DNA from: Ruminococcus sp.
Lineage (GTDB): Bacteria; Bacillota; Clostridia; Oscillospirales; Ruminococcaceae
Direction: 5' to 3'
DNA length: 64,000 nucleotides
NCBI RefSeq assembly: GCF_017549005.1
Contig: NZ_JAFYYT010000038.1
Coordinates: 124,001 to 188,000 of the forward strand
Below, piece by piece: positions 24,801 to 32,447 of the stretch (the stretch's first letter is position 1; each line of letters starts with the position of its first letter). The position numbers were made by a program, and so were the translations under genes. The notes under the pieces are model-generated. The model saw nothing but the letters and a program-made list of their open reading frames with translations. It did not search any database and had not been told where the DNA came from.

Positions 24801-24863
24801 GTGAGAAAGTGAGAAAGTGAGAAAGTGAGAAAGTGAGAAAGTGAGAAAGTGAGAAAGTGAGAA
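24801..24863. repeat. Tandem 8-bp repeat GTGAGAAA
   Basis: Seven full units of GTGAGAAA and one partial unit, without spacers. A related inverted tract (TTCTCACATTCTCACATTCTC, split by one base changes) lies 40 bases upstream at about 24738-24759. Confidence 0.95.
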
Positions 24864-24884
24864 CAGGGAATGTGTGTCAAAGTT

Positions 24885-24911
24885 AAAGGGACGGATAAAA
24901 TCCGCCCCTTT
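24885..24911. repeat. Palindrome, possible terminator
   Basis: AAAGGG-A-CGGAT pairs with ATCCG-C-CCCTTT (one mismatch). It lies between the 8-bp repeats and the duplicated tract and could end transcripts from either side, but the T runs are weak. Confidence 0.45.
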
Positions 24912-24913
24912 GC

Positions 24914-25099
24914 AAGTTGCTGTTCACTGAAAATCAGCTTTTATTAATTATATATCCTCTTTTATAAGGCGTATTATCAAACGTAGTTGTACTTGTATCT
25001 TCCACCCCCTATGCAAGTTGCTTATTCACTGAAAATCAGCTTTTATGAGTTATTTATCCTTTTACCAGGCGTATTATCAAACGTAGTTGTAATGGTATC
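24914..25099. repeat. Direct tandem duplication of a gene 3' end
   Basis: Segment 24914-25000 is repeated at 25012-25099 with scattered differences. The second copy contains the last codons and downstream of the - strand secreted-protein gene; the first copy still encodes RYKYNYV and a stop in the same strand, against RYHYNYV in the intact gene. Confidence 0.85.
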
Positions 25100-25451
25100 T
25101 TGCGGGAACATAATATCCGCTTGTTGTCACTACCCAGTCATAATGATCGTCTGATATAACAGTAATTTCGCCTTTTTTATTTCTTTTAATCTGAAAAATT
25201 TCACCCTGATAATAGGTCTTTTTGGGTTTTGCTTTCATACTGGGTGCAACTCGTGAGTTTACTCCCGGATAGCATGCAACTTGGGCATTGTTTCCGGCAA
25301 TATTGAGAAAAGTCTCTGTTTTTTCTTTTTTTGCCGAAGCAACGATTGAGTTGTCAAGCTGTGGTGCGACATATTTTGTTACAGCTGTACCGGTACCGAT
25401 GATAGTAAAAGCCATAGCAGCTGCCGCGATCTTTCTGATTACGTTTTTCAT
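25077..25451 (-). CDS. Small secreted protein, shared-leader family member 1
   Basis: 124 residues. The first 40 residues (signal peptide MKNVIRKIAAAAMAFTIIG and the following TGTAVTKYVAPQLDNSIVASA) are nearly identical to the protein at 34780-35115, while the rest differs. The body is basic and may be a small beta-barrel of SH3 type (AQVACYPGVNSRVAPSM, then YYQGEIFQIKRNKKGEITVISDDHYDWVVT), by analogy with SH3b-like modules that follow ARVNVRSAPS-type starts. Ribosome site AAAAGGAG. The promoter and leader are also shared with the second gene. Function unknown. Confidence 0.75.
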   Translation of the reverse strand: MKNVIRKIAAAAMAFTIIGTGTAVTKYVAPQLDNSIVASAKKEKTETFLNIAGNNAQVACYPGVNSRVAPSMKAKPKKTYYQGEIFQIKRNKKGEITVISDDHYDWVVTTSGYYVPARYHYNYV

Positions 25452-25555
25452 GATTTTTAACTCCTTTTAAATAAATTTTCGGGGGCTTTGGGGGAGCCCT
25501 CACTTATAATAACGCAAGAGCAGCATGAAAGTGTAACAGAAAATAAAAAAAATTT
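25452..25555 (-). promoter_or_regulatory. Conserved promoter/leader block of the shared-leader family, copy 1
   Basis: Nearly the same sequence precedes both family genes (here and at 35116-35215). In coding orientation it reads TTTCTGTTACACTTTCATG, about 15 variable bases, CTTGCGTTATTATAAGTG, then a small hairpin (GGGCT/AGCCC here, GGCTG/CAGCC in the other copy) and the ribosome site. A -35 TTACAC with a -10 around TATTAT is possible but not a good consensus. Confidence 0.65.
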
Positions 25556-25562
25556 TTCAGTG

Positions 25563-25590
25563 CTTAATTCTTAGCTCTTAGCTCTCAATT
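25563..25590. repeat. Heptamer array in reverse orientation
   Basis: TTAGCTCTTAGCTCT units between the small secreted protein gene and feoAB. Confidence 0.7.
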
Positions 25591-25603
25591 GCTCCATTTG
25601 GAC

Positions 25604-25632
25604 TTGACTTATGAACGTCAAAGTTATATAAT
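25604..25632 (+). promoter_or_regulatory. Promoter for feoAB
   Basis: TTGACT (25604-25609), 17-base spacer, TATAAT (25627-25632), 30 bases before the ATG. Confidence 0.85.
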
Positions 25633-25661
25633 GATAACAGAAAGATGAAAGAAGGAATAAT

Positions 25662-28007
25662 ATGACACTGAAGGAACTGAAACCCGGCGAGTCCGCTGTT
25701 ATAGACAGAGTGGGCGGCGAGGGAGCTCTCAGGCAGCACTTCCTTGACATGGGAGTTATACCCGGTGCGGAAGTTACCCTGCTGAAACTTGCTCCGATGG
25801 GAGACCCTATGGAACTGGAGATACACGGGTACTCGCTGACCCTGCGCCTTGCGGACGCGGACAGGATAGAGGTCACGCCCCTGAGCGAAAAGACCGCTTC
25901 TGCCGCCGCAAAGAAGAAAAAGCCGAAAACTCACCACCCGGGACTCGGCGAGGGCGGTATCTTCCACGCAAAGGGCGACGGAGACCCTCTTCCCGACGAT
26001 GAACAGCTCACATTCGCACTCGTAGGCAATCAGAACTGCGGCAAGACCACCCTGTTCAACCGCCTGACGGGCTCCAATCAGCACGTGGGAAACTTCCCCG
26101 GAGTTACCGTGGACAGAAAGGACGGTCCCATAAAGGGCTATCCCAATACCCTTGTGACGGACCTGCCCGGTATCTACTCCATGTCGCCATACAGCAGCGA
26201 GGAGATAGTTTCGCGAAACTTCGTCCTCGACAACAAGCCGAGGGCTATCATAAACATCGTTGACGCCATGAACATCGAGAGAAACCTCTACCTCACCATG
26301 CAGCTCCTTGAAATGAATATCCCAATGGTAGTTGCTCTGAACATGATGGACGAGGTAAGCGGAAACGGCGGCTCCGTAGACATAAACGCAATGGAACAGC
26401 TCCTCGGAGTGCCTGTGGTGCCTATTTCCGCCTCGAAGAACAAGGGCGTTGACGAGCTCATAGACCACGCTCTCCATATCGCCCACTATCAGGAGCGCCC
26501 CGTTCAGCAGGACCTCTGCGACGAGAGGCACAAGAACGGCGCTGTACACCGCTGTCTCCACGGTATAATAGCTCTTATAGACGACCACGCAAGGGACGCA
26601 GGAGTACCCGTCAGGTTCGCTGCAAGCAAGCTCGTGGAGGGAGACAGGCTCATACTGGAACAGCTCCGGCTGGACGATAACGAGAAGGAAATGCTGGAGC
26701 ACATCATCAGTCAGATGGAAAAGGAGAGAGGTCTCGACAGGAGCGCCGCCGTTGCGGATATGCGCTTCGCTTTCATACGCAGGATATGCGACGAGACCGT
26801 CACCAAGCCCCACGAGAGCCGCGAGACTATACGAAGCCGCCGCGCAGACAGGTTCCTCACGGGAAAGTACACGGCGATACCTGCCTTTCTCGGTATCATG
26901 ATACTGGTATTCCTGCTGACCTTCAACGTCATAGGCGCATGGCTCCAGGGACTTCTCGAAAAAGCTGTTGACTGGTTTACGGGAGCTGCCGACAGGCTCC
27001 TTGTGGACTTGGGCATAAACGACACCATACACAGTCTCGTCATAGACGGCATATTTGCAGGCGTGGGAAGCGTTCTCAGCTTCCTGCCCGTCATCGTGAC
27101 GCTGTTCTTCTTCCTGTCCCTCCTTGAGGACAGCGGCTACATAGCCCGTGTGGCATTTGTCATGGATAAGCTCCTGCGAAAGATAGGACTTTCGGGCAGA
27201 AGCATAGTTCCGCTGCTCATAGGCTTCGGCTGTACGGTGCCTGCGGTAATGTCCACGAGGACTCTCCCCAGCGAGAGAGACCGAAAAATGACCATACTCC
27301 TGACGCCCTTTGTGAGCTGTACGGCGAAACTGCCTATCTACGCCTTTTTCGTCAGCGCTTTCTTCCCGAAACGGGGCGGTCTCATCATGGCAGGACTGTA
27401 CATACTGGGCATACTCATGGGTATCGTCACGGCTCTGCTCTACAGAAAGACCATTTTCCGCGGAGAAGCCGTTCCCTTTGTCATGGAGCTCCCCAATTAC
27501 CGTATGCCGAGCCTGAAAAACGTAGTGCAGCTCCTGTGGGAAAAGGCGAAGGACTTCCTGCAGAGGGCTTTCTCGGTAATACTTATCGCAACTGTGATAG
27601 TGTGGTTCATGCAGAATTTCAGCTTTGACTTCAACATGGTCAGCGACTCGGAGGACAGTATCCTCGCGGCAGTTGCAGGACTTCTGGAGCCCGTGTTCAG
27701 ACCTGTGGGACTTGGCGACTGGCGCATAGTGACTTCCCTTATCACGGGATTCATGGCGAAGGAAAGCGTGGTCTCCACCCTTGAAGTCCTCTTCTCGGGC
27801 AACGTGGGAGCAGCTCTCACCACCGCAGGAGCGGCTTCGCTCCTTGTGTTCAGCCTGCTGTATACGCCCTGTGTAGCGGCAATAGCAGCCGTAAAGCGCG
27901 AGCTCGGCAAAAAGTGGGCTTTCACCGTGGTGATTTTCCAGTGTACCGTGGCATGGTCGGCAGCTCTTGTCGTAAGGCTGATATGCATGGCTCTGGGAGT
28001 GAACTGA
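25662..28007 (+). CDS. feoB: Ferrous iron transporter, FeoA-FeoB fusion
   Basis: Imports Fe(II) across the membrane, as expected in an anaerobe. The 781-residue protein starts with a FeoA SH3-like domain (residues 1-72: LKPGESAVIDRVGG...LRQHFLDMGVIPGAEVTLLK), a charged linker, then FeoB with the GTPase G1 motif VGNQNCGKTTLFN (about 121-133), G2/G3 in NFPGVTVDRKDG and DLPGIYSM, and NMMDE as G4. The membrane part has the usual two Gate motifs (LLIGFGCTVPAVMSTRTL and TPFVSCTAKLPIYAFF). A 47-residue Cys-rich protein follows two bases later. Confidence 0.95.
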   Translation: MTLKELKPGESAVIDRVGGEGALRQHFLDMGVIPGAEVTLLKLAPMGDPMELEIHGYSLTLRLADADRIEVTPLSEKTASAAAKKKKPKTHHPGLGEGGIFHAKGDGDPLPDDEQLTFALVGNQNCGKTTLFNRLTGSNQHVGNFPGVTVDRKDGPIKGYPNTLVTDLPGIYSMSPYSSEEIVSRNFVLDNKPRAIINIVDAMNIERNLYLTMQLLEMNIPMVVALNMMDEVSGNGGSVDINAMEQLLGVPVVPISASKNKGVDELIDHALHIAHYQERPVQQDLCDERHKNGAVHRCLHGIIALIDDHARDAGVPVRFAASKLVEGDRLILEQLRLDDNEKEMLEHIISQMEKERGLDRSAAVADMRFAFIRRICDETVTKPHESRETIRSRRADRFLTGKYTAIPAFLGIMILVFLLTFNVIGAWLQGLLEKAVDWFTGAADRLLVDLGINDTIHSLVIDGIFAGVGSVLSFLPVIVTLFFFLSLLEDSGYIARVAFVMDKLLRKIGLSGRSIVPLLIGFGCTVPAVMSTRTLPSERDRKMTILLTPFVSCTAKLPIYAFFVSAFFPKRGGLIMAGLYILGILMGIVTALLYRKTIFRGEAVPFVMELPNYRMPSLKNVVQLLWEKAKDFLQRAFSVILIATVIVWFMQNFSFDFNMVSDSEDSILAAVAGLLEPVFRPVGLGDWRIVTSLITGFMAKESVVSTLEVLFSGNVGAALTTAGAASLLVFSLLYTPCVAAIAAVKRELGKKWAFTVVIFQCTVAWSAALVVRLICMALGVN

Positions 28008-28008
28008 C

Positions 28009-28152
28009 ATGAACGTATTCGATATAGTTATACTGCTCTGCATAGCCGCAGGACTTGTTCTTGCGGTGCGGAGCCTCATAAAGCAGAAGAAAAAGGGGAG
28101 CTGCTGCGGCGATTGCAGCACTTGCCGACGGCGGCATAGAACTAAGAGCTAA
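28009..28152 (+). CDS. FeoB-associated small Cys-rich membrane protein
   Basis: 47 residues: one membrane helix (VFDIVILLCIAAGLVLAVRSL) and a short basic tail with the cluster SCCGDCSTC. Such proteins often follow feoB in Firmicutes and are thought to help iron transport. The stop codon comes from the first unit of the heptamer array, so the last residues (RTKS) are encoded by the repeat. Too short for routine ORF calling. Confidence 0.8.
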   Translation: MNVFDIVILLCIAAGLVLAVRSLIKQKKKGSCCGDCSTCRRRHRTKS

Positions 28153-28185
28153 GAGCTGAGAATTAAGAGCTAAGAACTAAGAACT
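28138..28185. repeat. Heptamer (TAAGARC) array
   Basis: Several TAAGAGC/TAAGAAC/GAATTAAGAGC units; the array overlaps the last codons of the Cys-rich gene. Confidence 0.85.
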
Positions 28186-28293
28186 TGTAGGGGACGCCGA
28201 CCAACAGGCGCCGCGACCCTCTGTCAGCTCCGCTGACATCTCCCTGTACAACAGGGAGTCACCCTCGGCGTCCCGCGCCTTATGTGATGAAGA
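28186..28293. repeat. Structured intergenic repeat, copy B
   Basis: Same element as 21275-21380. The outer stem GGGACGCCG (28191-28199) pairs with CGGCGTCCC (28266-28274), enclosing the hairpins TGTCAGC/GCTGACA and CTCCCTGT/ACAGGGAG. The inner alternative partner seen in copy A is degraded here, which favours the outer stem. Confidence 0.8.
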
Positions 28294-28349
28294 ACTAAGA
28301 ACTAAGAGCCTTGTTACATTGTTAAATAAATAAAATATATATATAACAC

Positions 28350-28378
28350 TTGCAATGGGGAGAAATATGTGTTAAAAT
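28350..28378 (+). promoter_or_regulatory. Promoter for tRNA-Arg(CCU)
   Basis: TTGCAA (28350-28355), 17-base spacer, TAAAAT (28373-28378), 13 bases before the tRNA. The -35 is the same as that of the other tRNA-Arg. Confidence 0.75.
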
Positions 28379-28391
28379 ATTATTTAGACTT

Positions 28392-28465
28392 GTCCCAATA
28401 GCTCAGTAGGATAGAGCGACTGCCTCCTAAGCAGTAGGCCGGAGGTTCGACTCCTCTTTGGGACG
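28392..28465 (+). tRNA. tRNA-Arg (anticodon CCU)
   Basis: Acceptor GTCCCAA with TTGGGAC, anticodon stem ACTGC/GCAGT, loop CTCCTAA giving CCU (codon AGG), T loop TTCGACT. CCA is not encoded. Confidence 0.95.
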
Positions 28466-28470
28466 CCAGC

Positions 28471-28499
28471 GCGGTTCAGCAAAACTGAGCCGCCTTTTT
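28471..28499 (+). terminator. Terminator after tRNA-Arg(CCU)
   Basis: GCGGTTCAG (28471-28479) pairs with CTGAGCCGC (28485-28493) with one T-G pair, then CTTTTT. Confidence 0.88.
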
Positions 28500-28540
28500 G
28501 TTTTACCAAAGCCAAGAGCTCCAATAAATAACCTCAAACT

Positions 28541-28580
28541 CTAAACTCTTAGCTCTTAGCTCTTAGCTCTTAGATCTTAA
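28541..28580. repeat. Heptamer array in reverse orientation
   Basis: CTCTTAG repeated about five times, between tRNA-Arg and the glycerol-1-phosphate dehydrogenase-like gene. Confidence 0.85.
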
Positions 28581-28598
28581 TTAAAAGGGGTGTAAATT

Positions 28599-29663
28599 AT
28601 GAACCAGCATACAAGATTCAATCTTCCCATCTGCCTTGCAGTGGAGGAGGACGCTTTTTTCCATTCGGACGAGATAATCAGGCGCTATATCCCCGACATG
28701 ATCGGTCAGAAGACCATAGTGGTGTCGGAGGAGTTCCTCATCGGTATCTACAGGGAGAAGATAACCGATATAAGCCGTGATTTCGGCAATGCCGAGATAG
28801 TTGCCATGAAGAGCGCAAGCTTTGACGAGGCAGTTGCCATAGCGAAGAAGGTCTGCATCGAGGACATAAAGGTGATAATCGGCATAGGCGGCGGAAGAGT
28901 CCTTGATACTGCGAAATACGCCGCACATATCAGCAAGGCGGTCTATATCTGTATGCCCACCTCGCTCAGCAACGACTCCCTTGCGTCGCCGTTCTCGGTG
29001 CTGGAGACCGTGGGAGCTGCACGAAAGACCATTTCCTGCAAGATACCTACGGCTATAATAGTTGATACCAATATGATAATCAATGCTCCCGAGGGGCAGA
29101 CTCTCTCGGGAATAGGCGATACAATCGCAAAGCACACGGCTCTCTACGACTGGAAGCTCTCCGCGGCAAAGACAGGCACACAGGTGGACGACTTCGCCTA
29201 TGCCCTCAGCAGAATGAGCTATGATTCGGTCTATCACTGCGACGAAAAGAACATGAAGAGCCGCGTTTTCATAAGGATACTGTCCCGTGCTCTCGTCATG
29301 GGCGGACTTGCTATGGAGATAGCAGGCTCGTCGCGCCCCTGCAGCGGCAGCGAGCACCTTTTTGCCCATGCTATCGAGGAATACTACCCCGATATCAAAA
29401 TATCCCACGGTATGGGAGTTGCACTGGGAACTATCCCTGCCTGCATATTCCAGGGGCAGAGCATAGACGGACTTCTCGGCTTCTTCAGCACCTACGGACT
29501 GGACATAAATCCGCAGTCCTACGGCATTTCCGAGGAGATGTTCGCGGATATGTGGCTGAAAGCAAGGACTGTCAGAACGGGCAGGATAACCATACTCGAC
29601 GAGATAAAGCACGACAGGGTGCAGCTCAATGAAATATACGCAAGAATGGTGGAGGGAAAATGA
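28599..29663 (+). CDS. sn-glycerol-1-phosphate dehydrogenase-like protein (EgsA/AraM family)
   Basis: 354-residue protein of the iron-type dehydrogenase superfamily, closest in motifs to glycerol-1-phosphate dehydrogenases: GIGGGRVLDTAKYAA for NAD(P), CMPTSLSNDSLASPFSVL, and metal-site Asp/His positions in SGIGDTIAKHTALYDW, SGSEHLFAHAIE and SHGMGVALG. The reaction would be DHAP to sn-glycerol-1-phosphate, known for archaeal lipids and for AraM in Bacillus. It forms a two-gene unit with the HAD phosphatase, overlapping by 4 bases. In bacteria it may supply an unusual glycerophosphate for lipids or polysaccharide; this is inference. Confidence 0.82.
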   Translation: MNQHTRFNLPICLAVEEDAFFHSDEIIRRYIPDMIGQKTIVVSEEFLIGIYREKITDISRDFGNAEIVAMKSASFDEAVAIAKKVCIEDIKVIIGIGGGRVLDTAKYAAHISKAVYICMPTSLSNDSLASPFSVLETVGAARKTISCKIPTAIIVDTNMIINAPEGQTLSGIGDTIAKHTALYDWKLSAAKTGTQVDDFAYALSRMSYDSVYHCDEKNMKSRVFIRILSRALVMGGLAMEIAGSSRPCSGSEHLFAHAIEEYYPDIKISHGMGVALGTIPACIFQGQSIDGLLGFFSTYGLDINPQSYGISEEMFADMWLKARTVRTGRITILDEIKHDRVQLNEIYARMVEGK

Positions 29664-30307
29664 AAACAGGACTTATCTTCGATATGGACGGAACTCTCTG
29701 GGACTCGTCCGCAAACGTAGCGGCTTCGTGGACTGAAAAGGTCAGGCAGCTGGGCTACGACCGCCCCGAAATAACCAAAGAGGACATAATGGGCGTAATG
29801 GGGCTGACTATGGACAGGATAGCTGATATCCTCTTCGGCGACCTGCCTGAGGAGGAGCGCTACGACCTCCTTCAGAAGTGCGGCGAGTATGAGAACGAGT
29901 ACCTCCTGAAACACGGGGGAGTCCTCTATCCCGACCTGGAAAAGACGCTGAAACGTCTTGGCAGGAAGTTCTCCCTCTACATAGTGAGCAACTGTCAGAG
30001 CGGCTATATAGAGGCATTCCTGGAGCATTACGGCTTCGGGAAGTACTTTGACGACATCGAGTGCTACGGCAACAACCTCAAGGGAAAGGGCGAAAACATA
30101 GCGCTGCTTGCAAAGCGCAACGGACTTGACAGAGCCTGGTACGTAGGGGATATACAGGGCGACTACGACGCCACTATGGAGGCAGGGCTGGAGTTTATCC
30201 ATGCCGCCTACGGCTTCGGAAAAATAGCTCAGGAAACACCAAAGCTCAGGAAATTCAGCGAACTCCCCGAGCTTCTTCAATGTATAATTGATAATGCTAA
30301 GCACTGA
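29660..30307 (+). CDS. HAD-superfamily phosphatase (phosphoglycolate phosphatase-like)
   Basis: 215 residues with the HAD motif I FDMDGTLWDS at residues 7-16, a helical cap, motif II IVSNCQ and motif III/IV region LAKRNGLDRAWYVGDIQGDYDATMEAG. It removes a phosphate from a small metabolite. Overlap with the preceding dehydrogenase suggests a shared pathway with a glycerol phosphate or related compound; the substrate cannot be read from the sequence. Confidence 0.88.
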   Translation: MKTGLIFDMDGTLWDSSANVAASWTEKVRQLGYDRPEITKEDIMGVMGLTMDRIADILFGDLPEEERYDLLQKCGEYENEYLLKHGGVLYPDLEKTLKRLGRKFSLYIVSNCQSGYIEAFLEHYGFGKYFDDIECYGNNLKGKGENIALLAKRNGLDRAWYVGDIQGDYDATMEAGLEFIHAAYGFGKIAQETPKLRKFSELPELLQCIIDNAKH

Positions 30308-30310
30308 TCA

Positions 30311-30375
30311 CTTAGCTCTTAATTCTCAGCCCTCAGCTCTAAATTCTCAGCTCTTAGCTCTTAGTTCTTAGCTCT
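30311..30375. repeat. Long heptamer array in reverse orientation
   Basis: About nine CTCTTAG/TTCTCAG units between the convergent HAD and iron-alcohol dehydrogenase genes. It overlaps the last codons of the latter. Confidence 0.85.
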
Positions 30376-31439
30376 ATTATGTCTGCCATAATTGCAGGGG
30401 TAACTTCGTAGGGGCAGAGAGCAAGCTTTGCCTTGTTCTGCATTACCGCTTCGGCTGACCTTTCAAGGAGCTCCCTGTCACAGGAAACAGGAGCAAGTGC
30501 GGCTATGAACTCACCCATTTCGTCCGTGTCCGTGAAGCCTGCGGCGCTGAGGACTGCGTTCCTGCGCTCTTTCTCCGCGTATTTCAGGTACTTGCTCTGA
30601 AAAGCTCCCACAGCCGCACCGTGGGGAATCCCTGCATTGTAGGTGAGCATATAGCTCAGGGAATGGGGGACAGTGGTGCCTGTCTGAGCAATGGATATTC
30701 CTGCCGCAGCCGCAGTATCCATGAGAAGCTGCGCTCCCTCCGCAGTAAGCTCCTCCGCACCCTCGATGTACGGACGGCACCTGCGCCACAGGGAAAGTCC
30801 CGAAAATACCGACATATCGCTGTAAACGTCCGCACAGGCGTTTACGGCGCTTTCTATCAGGTGAGCAAGGGCGTCAACGGCGGTATTGACTATTATCTTC
30901 CGCGGTGCTTTCAGCAGGTACTTCCCGTCGATAAGGGCTATGTCGGGGAATACCTTATGCTTCGCCGAGAGCTTTGTCCTCATGTCATGGCGCGTGAGCA
31001 CGGCAACTCCCGTGACCTCCGAGCCTGTTCCGCAGGTGGTGGGAACTGCGGCAAGGGGAAGAGCTTCCGCAGGAACGGTCTCGTAGAGGAACTCCCACGT
31101 TTTCTCCCTGTTCTTCATCATGAGAGCGGCAGCCTTTGCCGCGTCAAGAGGCGAACCGCCGCCGATACCGATAACGAAGTCAGCTCCGCAGGCAAGACCT
31201 TCGTCCCGTGCAGCCATGACAGTCCCGACCGAGGGATTTTCCTCGACTCTGTCGAATATGGTGTACTTCACGGAACGGCTTTCAAGAGCCGATATCACGT
31301 CGTCGAGGGAGCCGTTGAGCTTTGAGGAGCTCTTTCCCGTAATGATGAGCGCATGGGATCCGAGAGCGGCAAGCTCCGCGGAGTGCTTTCCGATACAGCC
31401 GCTTTCGCTGTAAAGTTTTGTCGGCATATAGTATTTCAT
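30354..31439 (-). CDS. Iron-containing alcohol dehydrogenase family protein
   Basis: 361 residues with the family marks GIGGGSPLDAAKAAA, AVPTTCGTGSEVTGVAVLT and metal-binding residues around DALAHLIES and PHSLSY...IPHGAAVGAF. Oxidoreductase for an alcohol or aldehyde with NAD(P); the substrate is not evident. The C-terminus (ELRTKS and stop) is written by the heptamer array, as with the FeoB-associated protein, so the native end may have been replaced. It has a consensus promoter of its own. Confidence 0.88.
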   Translation of the reverse strand: MKYYMPTKLYSESGCIGKHSAELAALGSHALIITGKSSSKLNGSLDDVISALESRSVKYTIFDRVEENPSVGTVMAARDEGLACGADFVIGIGGGSPLDAAKAAALMMKNREKTWEFLYETVPAEALPLAAVPTTCGTGSEVTGVAVLTRHDMRTKLSAKHKVFPDIALIDGKYLLKAPRKIIVNTAVDALAHLIESAVNACADVYSDMSVFSGLSLWRRCRPYIEGAEELTAEGAQLLMDTAAAAGISIAQTGTTVPHSLSYMLTYNAGIPHGAAVGAFQSKYLKYAEKERRNAVLSAAGFTDTDEMGEFIAALAPVSCDRELLERSAEAVMQNKAKLALCPYEVTPAIMADIIELRTKS

Positions 31440-31472
31440 GGCAGTACGCCTCCTCTGAATTTATATAAAAAT

Positions 31473-31501
31473 ATTATATAACACCCTCTCCGCCTTGTCA
31501 A
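31473..31501 (-). promoter_or_regulatory. Consensus promoter for the iron-alcohol dehydrogenase gene
   Basis: On the - strand TTGACA (31501-31496), 17-base spacer, TATAAT (31478-31473). Confidence 0.88.
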
Positions 31502-31566
31502 TACGGTCAGTATCCTGCATAATGACAAAAAAACAGACTAAAATTTGCTGAATTTTGCAAAAGGAC

Positions 31567-31595
31567 TTGACATTTCGGCTCTGTGGGTATATAAT
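31567..31595 (+). promoter_or_regulatory. Consensus promoter for the Nudix gene
   Basis: TTGACA (31567-31572), 17-base spacer, TATAAT (31590-31595), 42 bases before the ATG. Confidence 0.88.
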
Positions 31596-31637
31596 GAATA
31601 CCGCGGAATAAAGGCAAATCAAGGGAATTTTATATAA

Positions 31638-32441
31638 ATGGAGATTAGTATGGAAGATGTTGAGATTTTTCTGAGCAGACTCGCCACCGAGGACAAGCTC
31701 TACGAGGAGACTGCGAAAAAACTGCAACGGCCCGAGGTCGCTGACAAATTCACACTTGCAGGAGCTGTTGCCGAAAAGGGCTCTCCTGCCTCATACAAGA
31801 TATATATTTCCGACGAGGAGACAGAAAACGGTACAATCGACGAGATAAAGGCTGTTTTTGCGGAAGCTGCCGAGAACGACAAGGAAATAAACGTTGAGTT
31901 CATTTCCGACGAGTTCCTGAACATCATCGACGACCGTGCAAGGATAACCTCCGAGAGCAAGCCCCGTTCACTGGTCCACAGGGACGGCGAGCTCCACCCG
32001 ACGGTGCATATATGGATGATAAAGCGCCGCGATATGGGAGTTTTCGTGCTCCTGCAGAAACGCGCCCACAATAAGGACATCAACCCCGACTGCTTCGACG
32101 TTTCGGCGGCAGGCCATGTCTCACAGGGGGACGAGTTCCGCTATACAGCCCTGAAAGAAGTCCGTGAGGAGCTCGGCCTCGATATCGGACGCAGCCAGCT
32201 GGAGTTCATAGGTCTGAAAAGGGCGGAGTACTCAAAAGGCGATATCCGCGACAACGAGCTCGTGGCTGTCTATATTTGCCGTGAACCCATTAATATCGAG
32301 GACCTTACTTTGCAGTCCTCAGAGGTCTCGGAAGTCTGCTGGGCGGAGATAGACGAGCTCCTGTCCATAATGAAGTACGAGGATATACCAAATTGTATCT
32401 CCCTCGAAGAACTGGATATGATAAAAAAAGCGGTGTTCTGA
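31638..32441 (+). CDS. Nudix hydrolase with N-terminal extension
   Basis: 267 residues. The Nudix domain (about 110-255) has the box GHVSQGDEFRYTALKEVREELGL, with Asp in place of the first Glu of the GX5E part, and resembles IDI-like/YfcD-type Nudix enzymes with the upstream VLLQKRAHNKDINPDCFDVSAAGH stretch. The first 100 residues are an unassigned alpha/beta domain. It would hydrolyse a nucleoside diphosphate-linked compound or act as an isopentenyl-diphosphate isomerase-like enzyme; not resolved. ATG 31650 with GGAG six bases before it is an alternative start. Confidence 0.8.
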   Translation: MEISMEDVEIFLSRLATEDKLYEETAKKLQRPEVADKFTLAGAVAEKGSPASYKIYISDEETENGTIDEIKAVFAEAAENDKEINVEFISDEFLNIIDDRARITSESKPRSLVHRDGELHPTVHIWMIKRRDMGVFVLLQKRAHNKDINPDCFDVSAAGHVSQGDEFRYTALKEVREELGLDIGRSQLEFIGLKRAEYSKGDIRDNELVAVYICREPINIEDLTLQSSEVSEVCWAEIDELLSIMKYEDIPNCISLEELDMIKKAVF

Positions 32442-32447
32442 TGAAGT

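Noticed and set aside
24801-24863. Possible CRISPR array
   Set aside because: Units of 8 bases follow each other without spacers and there are no cas genes in the window.
25578-28121. Long - strand open frame of 847 codons opposite feoB
   Set aside because: It is a shadow of the feoAB reading frame: FeoA and FeoB motifs on the + strand are complete, the - strand protein has no recognisable domain and an implausible composition.
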